A DNA stretch of 64,000 nt from Lentzea cavernae (GTDB lineage Bacteria > Actinomycetota > Actinomycetes > Mycobacteriales > Pseudonocardiaceae): NCBI RefSeq assembly GCF_014653695.1, contig NZ_BNAR01000003.1, positions 186,001 to 250,000 on the forward strand, read 5' to 3'. Below are positions 41,767-49,608 of this stretch, in pieces. The translations under genes were made by a program, and so were the position numbers. Position 1 is the first letter of the stretch, and each line of letters opens with the position of its first letter. The notes below the pieces were generated by a model. It had not been told where the DNA came from. It made no database searches and saw nothing but the letters and a program-made list of their open reading frames with translations.

Positions 41767-42101
41767 TCGAGCGCCTGTACGACGTCTTCGCGATGCCGCG
41801 TCCGCGAGTGGTCGAGTTCTGCGACCACTGCGTCACCCCGCAGGACGTGGCGCCGTTCACGACCGTTCCGCTGCGCGAGCTGACGGCTGAAGACGTCGAG
41901 AGGTTCTGGCTCAAGTCGGGGACGATCGGCGACGAGAACTTCGTGCGCTACCTGCTTCCGCGCGTGATGGAGCTGATCACGTCGGGCGAGCTGGAAGCGG
42001 ACTTCTACTGGCTGCGCCTGATCGACGAGACCCGCGGCAGGAGCGACCAGCGCGAGCAACGGGTGATCGACGACTGGCTGCGCGAGCAGGGCTTGCCCTG
42101 A
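41763..42101 (+). CDS. Uncharacterised fifth gene of the dnaK operon (112 aa)
   Basis: Translation starts at an ATG overlapping the hspR stop (ATGA), so it is coupled to the heat-shock operon. The protein is acidic and likely helical, with a Cys20-x-x-Cys23 pair in EFCDHC and conserved-looking segments ELTAEDVERFWLKSG and NFVRYLLPRVMELI. No domain recognised; the CxxC could bind metal or act in redox sensing, but only two cysteines are present. The classical operon ends at hspR, which makes this gene notable. Confidence 0.8.
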   Translation: MIERLYDVFAMPRPRVVEFCDHCVTPQDVAPFTTVPLRELTAEDVERFWLKSGTIGDENFVRYLLPRVMELITSGELEADFYWLRLIDETRGRSDQREQRVIDDWLREQGLP

Positions 42102-42102
42102 C

Positions 42103-43002
42103 TCACCGCTGCTCGAAGTAGAACCCGGTCTCCAGGTCCTCCAGGAGGCCGGGTTCCTTCGGCTCCCAGCCCAGCAACGCCTTCGTGCGCGCGGCGGACG
42201 TCGGAGCGTCCCGCGAGACCATGAACGCGAGCGGGCCGAAGTGCTCCTGCGCGCGCTCCGCCGGGATGCTCTCGACCGGCACGTCCAGCTTCCGCCCGAT
42301 CACCTCGGCGATCTCCCGCATCGTGACGGCCTCCTCGGCGACCGCGTGCAGCACCGAACCCGCGGGCGCCTTCTCGGCAGCCAGCCGGTAGAGCCGTGCC
42401 GCGTCCAGCGTGTGCCCGGCGGACCAGCGGTTCGCGCCGTCGCCGGGGTAGCCGGAAACGCCTGTGGCACGGGCGGTCCTGACGAGGATCGGGATGAACC
42501 CGGCCGTGTCCAGTGCACTGTGGACGGTCGGCGGCAGCACCACGACCGAGCCGCGGACGTCCTGGGCGTCGAGGATCTCGTTGCGCGCGGCGCCACGCGG
42601 GCCCTCGCTCGGGATCCGCTCCTCCTCCGTGGCGGTGCGGCCGAGGCCCGAGTAGGCCAGCGTGCCCGCGGTGCCGATCAGCGCCTTGCCGGTGCCGGAC
42701 AGTTCGCCCAGGAACGCGCGCACCACGGCGAGGTCGGCGTCCGACGCGCCCTGGTAGTCGCCCGCGTACATCTCCTCGTGCTTGAACGCCAGGTGGATCA
42801 CGGCGTCCGCCTCGGCCGCGCCCTTGCGCAGCCCGTCCAGGTCGTCGAGGTCGCCGCGCCGGACGGCGGCCCCCTGGGCTTCGAGCTTGGCGGCGGACGC
42901 GTCGGAGCGGGCGAGCCCGACGACCTCGTGGCCCGCGCGCAGCAGTTCCGGGACCAGGGCCGAGCCGACGTGGCCGCTGGCACCCGTGACGAAGACCTTC
43001 AT
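42103..43002 (-). CDS. NAD-dependent epimerase/dehydratase-family (extended SDR) protein
   Basis: The 299-residue protein has an N-terminal cofactor motif VTGASGHVGS (residues 4-13) and an atypical-SDR layout. Substrate is unknown. The gene diverges from a TetR regulator, with two 23-bp palindromes between them. Its 3' end lies one base from the dnaK-operon end, in convergent orientation. Confidence 0.87.
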   Translation of the reverse strand: MKVFVTGASGHVGSALVPELLRAGHEVVGLARSDASAAKLEAQGAAVRRGDLDDLDGLRKGAAEADAVIHLAFKHEEMYAGDYQGASDADLAVVRAFLGELSGTGKALIGTAGTLAYSGLGRTATEEERIPSEGPRGAARNEILDAQDVRGSVVVLPPTVHSALDTAGFIPILVRTARATGVSGYPGDGANRWSAGHTLDAARLYRLAAEKAPAGSVLHAVAEEAVTMREIAEVIGRKLDVPVESIPAERAQEHFGPLAFMVSRDAPTSAARTKALLGWEPKEPGLLEDLETGFYFEQR

Positions 43003-43016
43003 GGCACTTCCTTCAA

Positions 43017-43071
43017 GTGATGGGACTTGGTCTCATCACCGTAGCAGAGTGATGGGACCAAGTCGCATCAC
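43017..43071. promoter_or_regulatory. Tandem 23-bp palindromic operators between SDR and tetR
   Basis: Two palindromes share the form GTGATG(G/A)GAC...GTC(T/G)CATCAC: copy one at 43017-43039 and copy two at 43049-43071, starting 32 bp apart, about three helical turns. They fill the gap between the divergent starts at 43002 and 43085, so the TetR protein should control both genes with two dimers on one DNA face. Confidence 0.85.
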
Positions 43072-43084
43072 TTAGGATGGAGGC

Positions 43085-43639
43085 ATGGGTCGATGGGAGC
43101 CGGACGCGCGGGAGCGGTTGGTGCGCGCCGCACTCGACCTGTTCGGCGAGCAGGGGTACGAGAACACCGCGGTCGCGCAGATCGCCGAGCGCGCCGGACT
43201 CACGAAGAGCACGTTCTTCCGGCACTTCCGGGACAAGCGCGAGGTGCTGTTCGGCGGGCAGGACGTGCTGGCCGGGCTGATGGTCGGCGCGATCGCCGCA
43301 ACGCCCGCGGAGGCGGGTCCGCTGGTGGCGGTCGAGGCGGCGCTGGTGGCGACGGCGGAGACGTTCACGGACGAGCGCCGGGCGCACGGGCCGCAGCGGC
43401 TGGCGGTGATCGCGAGCAACGACGAGCTGCGCGAGCGGTCCGCGCTGAAGATGGTCGGGTTCGCCGTCGCGATGACGGACGCGCTGAAGCGGCGCGGGGT
43501 GCCGGAGCTGGAGGCCGCCGTGGCCGCGGAACTCGGCGTGCTGGCGTTCAACCACGGCTACGAGCAGTGGCTGGAGGCCGGCGGGGACTTCGGTGAGATC
43601 GCCCGCCGGACGCTCCGTGACGTGCGGGAAGCCGTCAGG

Positions 43640-43660
<21 letters not shown>
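43085..43660 (+). CDS. TetR-family transcriptional regulator
   Basis: The 191-residue protein has a canonical TetR HTH ([19 protein letters not shown], residues 31-49) and a helical ligand domain. It is divergent from the extended SDR gene with the tandem palindromes between, which is strong evidence for the target. The 3' end overlaps the convergent glyA-like gene by 21 bp. Confidence 0.92.
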
Positions 43661-44860
<1,200 letters not shown>

Positions 44861-44931
44861 GGCATCACTCCGTGCCGGGCACCCAGGCGTTCGGTGCGCT
44901 CGGCCGTCGCTTCCCGGTGGTCAGTTCCACC

Positions 44932-44963
44932 CTCGGCACGCCAGTCGCTTACGACGTGCCGAG
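44932..44963. terminator. Hairpin between the flavohemoprotein and glyA genes
   Basis: A 9-bp stem (CTCGGCACG / CGTGCCGAG) begins one base past the flavohemoprotein stop on the minus strand. On the plus strand it is followed by TTTAG. Probably a 3'-end element of the flavohemoprotein gene. Confidence 0.5.
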
Positions 44964-44964
44964 T

Positions 44965-46140
44965 TTAGTCCAGCGTGAACGGGTCGTACTTGATCCGGTC
45001 GAGCGGAGTTCCGGCGACGAGCATGCGGGACACCGTCGACCTGATCATGGCGGGACTGCCGCAGACCAGGACGTCGCGGTCCTCCCAGGCTCCGTAGCGC
45101 GTGACCACGTCGGCGAGGCTGCCCTGCTCGACACCCCGGACGCCGGGATCGGACTCCAGCACCGGCACGACCGTGAGCCACGGGTTCGTGGTCGCGATGC
45201 GCTGCAGGTTGTCCAGGTCGTAGAGGTCCTCGCGGGTTCGGCCGCCGTAGAACAGGTGCACGCGCGGGTTCTCGCCGTACTGCGCCATCTCGTCGATCAT
45301 GGCGTGCATCGGCGCGACACCCGTGCCACCGGCCACCATCAGGATGTCGGTCCCGGACGTGCGGTCGACCGAGAGACGTCCCATGGGCGGTCCGATGCGC
45401 CACGTGTCACCGGCCTGCGTGTGGCCGACCACCGAGCGCGACACCCAGCCGCCGTCCACGGACCGGATGTGAAACTCGATGACGCCGTCCTCGCGCGGGG
45501 CGTTCGCCGGCGAGTAGTACCGCCACAGGCGCTTGCGCTGCGGCGTCTCCACGCTGACGTACTGACCGGCCTTGTAGCTGACCGGGTGGTCCGGCTGCAG
45601 GCGCACGACGGCCAGGTCCCACGAGACGCGCTGGTGCTCCAGCACCGTCGCGTGCCAGTAGGCGGGCCCGTTGTCGGCGTCGGCCGCCTCCTGCATCGCC
45701 CTGGCCATGAGGGTGTAGGCCTCGGCCCACGCCATCTCGACCTTCGGCGTCCAGGCGGCACCGGAGAACTTCTTCACCGCGGACAGCAGTGCGGTCCCGA
45801 CCGCCTCGTAGTGGACGTTGATGACACCGAACTTCCGGTGGTCACGACCCAGCTGACGCAGGAAGGGGATGAGGTCGTCCGGGCGGTCGACCATCTGCAC
45901 CACGTGCACGAGGGCGCGCAGCAGACGGCTGCGTTGCACCTCCATGTTCGCGGGGAACATCTCGCGTGTGGCAGGCGAGAGCGAGAAGAGCATTCCGTAG
46001 AAGAACTTCGCCACTTCTTCGGAGTGCGGCTCCACCACCGCGAAGCTCTCCCGGATCATCCGCACCATCGCGGTGACGCCGGGGGGTGGCTCTCGGTGAG
46101 GCGGGGTAGGGATGGGGCTCAGCACAGCGTTCGCAGTCAT
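44965..46140 (-). CDS. hmp: Flavohemoprotein (globin plus FAD/NAD reductase)
   Basis: The 391-residue protein joins a globin domain (about 22-155; distal Tyr48 in FFYGML, proximal His101 in GRDHRKFG) to a ferredoxin-reductase-type FAD domain (RLWRYYSPANAP) and NAD domain (GGTGVAPMHAM). Flavohemoglobins oxidise nitric oxide to nitrate. The N-terminus carries a Pro-rich extension of about 20 residues. A GTTG-N6-CAAC palindrome at 46312 lies in the upstream gap shared with the PPOX gene. Assignment as NO dioxygenase is by family. Confidence 0.88.
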   Translation of the reverse strand: MTANAVLSPIPTPPHREPPPGVTAMVRMIRESFAVVEPHSEEVAKFFYGMLFSLSPATREMFPANMEVQRSRLLRALVHVVQMVDRPDDLIPFLRQLGRDHRKFGVINVHYEAVGTALLSAVKKFSGAAWTPKVEMAWAEAYTLMARAMQEAADADNGPAYWHATVLEHQRVSWDLAVVRLQPDHPVSYKAGQYVSVETPQRKRLWRYYSPANAPREDGVIEFHIRSVDGGWVSRSVVGHTQAGDTWRIGPPMGRLSVDRTSGTDILMVAGGTGVAPMHAMIDEMAQYGENPRVHLFYGGRTREDLYDLDNLQRIATTNPWLTVVPVLESDPGVRGVEQGSLADVVTRYGAWEDRDVLVCGSPAMIRSTVSRMLVAGTPLDRIKYDPFTLD

Positions 46141-46311
46141 GGTCCGCGCGCAGTCTCCACGTTCTCATCGGCGTTCTCAGTGGTGCCCGGCAAGGCACCG
46201 TACGTCCTCGTCAAGCATCCGTCCCCCGACAGGGTGGACAGTAACCCCTGTTCGAGCTGTTTGACCCCTTGATGCCACCTTCGAGCGAAGCATGGTCACT
46301 CTAGGTGAGTA

Positions 46312-46325
46312 GTTGTTACCGCAAC
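46312..46325. promoter_or_regulatory. GTTG-N6-CAAC palindrome in the hmp/PPOX gap
   Basis: GTTGTTACCGCAAC lies in the 245-bp divergent gap. It could be an operator for either gene, but the arms are short. Apart from this I see no clear element in the gap. Confidence 0.3.
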
Positions 46326-46385
46326 AGTGTGAATGTGAGGGTCCGTCTGTACCGGCTTGCGCGCTTGCGTGCTTGGGTTGGCCGC

Positions 46386-47045
46386 GTGTCCCTGCCTGAA
46401 CTGACTGAAACCACCTCACCCGACCGTGTCGAACTTCCTGGCTCACGGGGTGAGCACTTCCTCCAATGTGCCCTGGAGACGTCCGATCGCGCTACACGCT
46501 TCTACTCGGACCAGGTTCTGGATCATCTGAATCCGGCGATGGCGGAGTTCGTTGGTCGGATGGAGATGGCGTTCATCTCGACTGCTGATGCTGACGGGGA
46601 GTGCGACTCGTCGTTGCGGGCTGGGGCGGCTGGGTTCATCCGGGTGGTCGACTCGCGGACCGTTGTGTATCCGGAGTACCGGGGGAACGGGGTGATGGCG
46701 TCCCTCGGGAACATCATGGAGAACCCGCACGTCGGGATGTTGATGGTGGACTTTGCGGAGGATCTGATCGGGTTGCACGTGAACGGGCGGGCTCGGATTG
46801 CTCCGGTGGAGGAGTTCGCTGAGCTTGCCGGTGATGGGGATGAAGGGGCTGGGGAGCCTGGGGGGAAGAAGGTTGAGCGGTGGGTGGTGGTGGAGGTGCA
46901 GGAGGCCTACATCCACTGTCGGAAGCACATCCCGCGGATGGTGCCGGTGGATCGGGTTCGGCACTGGGGGACGGATGATGCGAAGAGGAAGGGTGGGGAC
47001 TTCTTCGGGGTGAAGGCGGACAAGATGAGTCCGGCTGAGGGCTGA
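46386..47045 (+). CDS. Pyridoxamine-5'-phosphate-oxidase-family (PPOX) protein
   Basis: The 219-residue protein has a split-barrel flavin fold: MEMAFISTADADGECDSS, VVYPEYRGNGVMASLGNI and a C-terminal CRKHIPRM, typical of PPOX-class proteins that bind FMN, F420 or heme. It lacks the residues needed to call true PdxH. The GTG start is chosen because coding bias begins there; an ATG at 46305 would add 27 residues. Codons favour G-ending forms more than neighbouring genes. Its divergent partner is the flavohemoprotein. Confidence 0.8.
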   Translation: MSLPELTETTSPDRVELPGSRGEHFLQCALETSDRATRFYSDQVLDHLNPAMAEFVGRMEMAFISTADADGECDSSLRAGAAGFIRVVDSRTVVYPEYRGNGVMASLGNIMENPHVGMLMVDFAEDLIGLHVNGRARIAPVEEFAELAGDGDEGAGEPGGKKVERWVVVEVQEAYIHCRKHIPRMVPVDRVRHWGTDDAKRKGGDFFGVKADKMSPAEG

Positions 47046-47112
47046 CGTGGTCGTGTTCGCGTTGTCGCGGGTGGGTCGCCTTGCGGGCGGCCCGTTGCGT
47101 TGAGTGCTTCCT

Positions 47113-47131
47113 CTGGGGGCTCTGCCCCCAG
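47113..47131. repeat. GC-rich hairpin CTGGGGGC-TCT-GCCCCCAG
   Basis: An 8-bp stem with a 3-base loop lies about 70 bp after the PPOX stop. The motif is a common intergenic hairpin in high-GC actinomycetes; without a T run its terminator role is uncertain. Confidence 0.5.
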
Positions 47132-47225
47132 ACCCCCGGCAATCTGATCGGGGGGTAGCGCCGTGAGCAGGTTGATGGCACGCCTGTTGCGTTGGGCGGC
47201 TGCGCGTTGAGTTCGTGGTTGCGTT

Positions 47226-47370
47226 GGCGGTGGGGTCCCGTCACAAGCCGCACCAGGAGCTGGCCACATGCAGGTAGGGGTGTCAACTCGACAAAAAGCG
47301 CGTCGAGTTGACACCCCTACCTGCATGCAGCAAGAGCTGTGGCGCGACTCGTGACGGGACCCCACCGCCC
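47226..47370. repeat. 145-bp long inverted repeat with a perfect 26-bp core stem
   Basis: The core arms at 47267-47292 and 47302-47327 are exact reverse complements (CATGCAGGTAGGGGTGTCAA then CTCGAC) around the 9-base loop AAAAAGCGC. Outside, the symmetry continues with mismatches to GGCGGTGGGGTCCCGTCAC at the left edge and its complement at the right edge. The whole could fold as one hairpin of about 68 bp. There is no ORF within it and no T run at the end. It resembles a non-autonomous palindromic repeat (MITE/REP-like) or a structured RNA. The remaining 490-bp gap holds only the 47113 hairpin and the exporter operator. Confidence 0.85.
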
Positions 47371-47465
47371 AAGCCGTTTGCTAAGGACGGCTCGCCTTCG
47401 GCTTCGCGTGCGATCTGGGCTCTAGTGGGCGGCGTGACTCTGGTGTGACGTATCAGCCACCGATT

Positions 47466-47514
47466 TAGTTGGCCTAGCTAACTATCTCCAGATATAGTTG
47501 TATGACATCAACTA
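47466..47514. promoter_or_regulatory. Multiple TAGTT/AACTA arms before the DHA2 exporter
   Basis: TAGTT-N9-AACTA (47466-47484) is followed by TAGTTG-N8-CAACTA (47495-47514), four alternating arms in 49 bp. The second palindrome covers the upstream ATG at 47502, which favours the later TTG start for the exporter. No regulator gene is adjacent. Confidence 0.6.
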
Positions 47515-47534
47515 ATTACTGGAGGTGTGCCGGT

Positions 47535-49202
47535 TTGAGTCGGCCCTCGTCGCATCGGGAGATCCTCGAAGCGCTGTCAGGCATCTGGGTAGCGCTGCTG
47601 GTTGCCATTCTGAGTTCCACCATCGTCTCGAACGCTCTCCCGACGATCCTGGCCGACCTGAAGGGCACGCAGACCCAGTACACGTGGGTCATCACGTCCA
47701 TGTTGCTGGCGTCCACGGCCAGCACGCCCCTGTGGGGCAAGTTGGCGGACCTGTTCGACAAGAAGAAGTTGCTGCAGGCGGCGATCGTGTTGTTCGTCGT
47801 CGGGTCTGTGGCGGCCGGGTTCAGTCAGAACATGGAGCAGCTCATCGGGTTCCGGGTCGTGCAGGGGCTCGGGATGGGTGGTGTGCAGGCGCTGGGGCAG
47901 GTGGTCGTCGGTGCGCTGCTGAGTCCTCGTGAGCGTGGGCGGTACAGCGGGTACACCGGGATGGTGATCTCCGCCGGGACCGTGGGCGGGCCGTTGGTCG
48001 GTGGGTTCCTGGTGGACTGGCCGGGGTGGCGGTGGTGTTTCTTCGTCTGCGTGCCGTTGGCGCTGGTGGCGCTGGGCGTGTTGCACAAGACGTTGCACCT
48101 GCCGGTCAAGAAGCAGCACGTGAAGATCGACTACCTCGGGGCCACGTTGATCACCGGTGGTGTGAGCCTGGTGCTGATGTGGGTGTCGTTCGCGGGCAAG
48201 GACTTCGCCTGGGTCAGCGGGGAGAGCGCGCTGTTCGTCGGTGGGGCGGTGCTGGCGATCGTGGGGGCCTACTTCGTCGAGCGGCGGGCGTCCGCGCCGA
48301 TCATTCCGCTGCACCTGTTCAAGAATCGGACCGTGGTGCTGGCGATGCTCGGGGGTGTTGCCGTTGGTACGGCGATGTTCGGGGCGTCGGTGTTCATGGG
48401 GCAGTACTTTCAGATCGCGCGGGGGTTCTCGCCCACCAAGGCCGGGTTGTTGACGGTGCCGTTGGTGTTGGGGCTGAGCATCTCGTCGACGGTCAGCGGG
48501 CAGTTGATCGCCAAGAGCGGCAGGTGGAAGAGCTACCTGGTGTGGGGGGCGTTCTCGCTGGTCGTGGGGTTGACGTTGCTCGGGACGATCGACCACGGGA
48601 CGAACCTGGTGTTGATGGGGGCCTACCTGGCGCTGGTCGGTGTCGGGCTGGGGCTCACCATGCAGAACCTGGTGCTGGCCGTGCAGAACGGTGTGGGGAT
48701 GGCCGATCTCGGAGCGGCCAGTTCCACGGCCACGTTCCTGCGGTCGCTGGGTGGGACGGCCGGCGTCTCGGTGCTCGGGGCCGTGCTGGCGGCCCAGGTG
48801 AGCACGAAGACGCTCGACCCGGGGTCCCTCTCCCCCGCGGTGCGGAACTCCTACGGGGACGCGATGGGTGAGTTGTTCCTCATCGCCGCCGGTCTCGCGG
48901 TGTTCACGGTGATCGCGGTGCTGCTGATCAAGGAGCAGCCGTTGCGGGACTCGGTGGACGACGAGGTTGTCACTCCAACGGGTTCTGGTGCACGGACGGT
49001 CGCGACTGAGCTGCACTCTCCTGTGGATACTGACCTGCGGATTGTGGACAACTCAGGGACCGTTGTGGACAAGCCGTTGGTGCTTTCGAGTGACAGTGGT
49101 CAGGAGGTCGCGGCGCGTTCGGCTGCGCTGCGTTCCACGCAGAACTCGTTGCCCTCCGGGTCGCGCAGGGTGACCCAGCCGGTGCCGTCCGGCCTGCGCT
49201 GA
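47535..49202 (+). CDS. DHA2-family MFS drug exporter (EmrB/QacA type)
   Basis: The protein (555 residues from the TTG chosen) has fourteen membrane helices with motif A GKLADLFDKKK and motif C-like GPLVGGFL. TTG at 47535 follows GGAGG at good spacing; ATG at 47502 lies in the operator. The last 34 residues are translated opposite the VOC gene and look unstructured. Substrates of the family are lipophilic drugs. Codons are unusually rich in G-ending forms and TTG leucines compared with the rest of the window. Confidence 0.87.
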   Translation: MSRPSSHREILEALSGIWVALLVAILSSTIVSNALPTILADLKGTQTQYTWVITSMLLASTASTPLWGKLADLFDKKKLLQAAIVLFVVGSVAAGFSQNMEQLIGFRVVQGLGMGGVQALGQVVVGALLSPRERGRYSGYTGMVISAGTVGGPLVGGFLVDWPGWRWCFFVCVPLALVALGVLHKTLHLPVKKQHVKIDYLGATLITGGVSLVLMWVSFAGKDFAWVSGESALFVGGAVLAIVGAYFVERRASAPIIPLHLFKNRTVVLAMLGGVAVGTAMFGASVFMGQYFQIARGFSPTKAGLLTVPLVLGLSISSTVSGQLIAKSGRWKSYLVWGAFSLVVGLTLLGTIDHGTNLVLMGAYLALVGVGLGLTMQNLVLAVQNGVGMADLGAASSTATFLRSLGGTAGVSVLGAVLAAQVSTKTLDPGSLSPAVRNSYGDAMGELFLIAAGLAVFTVIAVLLIKEQPLRDSVDDEVVTPTGSGARTVATELHSPVDTDLRIVDNSGTVVDKPLVLSSDSGQEVAARSAALRSTQNSLPSGSRRVTQPVPSGLR

Positions 49203-49483
49203 TCGTCGAAGACCGTCGCGCCGATGCCCACCAGGCGTTCCACCTCCTCGTCGCGGGTGGCGTCGGTGGGCTGCAGGTCGAGGTGCAGGCGGTTCTTGAG
49301 GTCCTTGCCCTCGGGCACGTTGATGAACAGGTAGCGGATGCCGTTCGGCATCTCGATGAGGGACTCCGGGTCGCCGGGGTTGTCGTCGGGGTGCAACGGC
49401 AGGCCCAGGACCTTGCTCCACCACGAGGCGATCTCGTAGGAGTCGCGCGTGTCGACGGTGATGCTGTGGATGATGGACGTCAT
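49100..49483 (-). CDS. VOC-superfamily (glyoxalase/bleomycin-resistance-like) protein
   Basis: The 127-residue protein has paired beta-alpha-beta VOC modules: HSITVDTRDSYEIASWWSKV, RLHLDLQPTD and TLRDPEGNEFCVE. The DPEGNEF signature is characteristic of glyoxalase-like proteins in actinomycetes. Substrate is unknown. The start MTSIIHSITV is preferred over an ATG 114 bases upstream that would run into the clpB promoter. The 3' end overlaps the exporter gene by 103 bp. Confidence 0.87.
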   Translation of the reverse strand: MTSIIHSITVDTRDSYEIASWWSKVLGLPLHPDDNPGDPESLIEMPNGIRYLFINVPEGKDLKNRLHLDLQPTDATRDEEVERLVGIGATVFDDQRRPDGTGWVTLRDPEGNEFCVERSAAERAATS

Positions 49484-49529
49484 GAGCTGATCTTCGCCTA
49501 GTCGGCGTGTGATCTGGACCGATTTCAAG

Positions 49530-49550
49530 GTTGAGCGGAACACGCTCAAC
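49530..49550. promoter_or_regulatory. HAIR operator (HspR site) of clpB
   Basis: GTTGAGC, seven bases, GCTCAAC: a perfect inverted repeat fitting the HAIR consensus, 59 bp before the clpB ATG. It connects clpB with the dnaK-hspR operon 8 kb upstream. Confidence 0.92.
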
Positions 49551-49608
49551 TTTTCTGACGTTGTGCTGCATGATGGTCCATGCTGGAGGCTGACCACGAG
49601 GTGGAGGA

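Noticed and set aside
44861..44964. Possible glycine or SAM riboswitch upstream of the glyA-like gene
   Set aside because: The leader has only a 9-bp hairpin that fits the 3' end of the neighbouring flavohemoprotein gene; no conserved riboswitch core was recognised.
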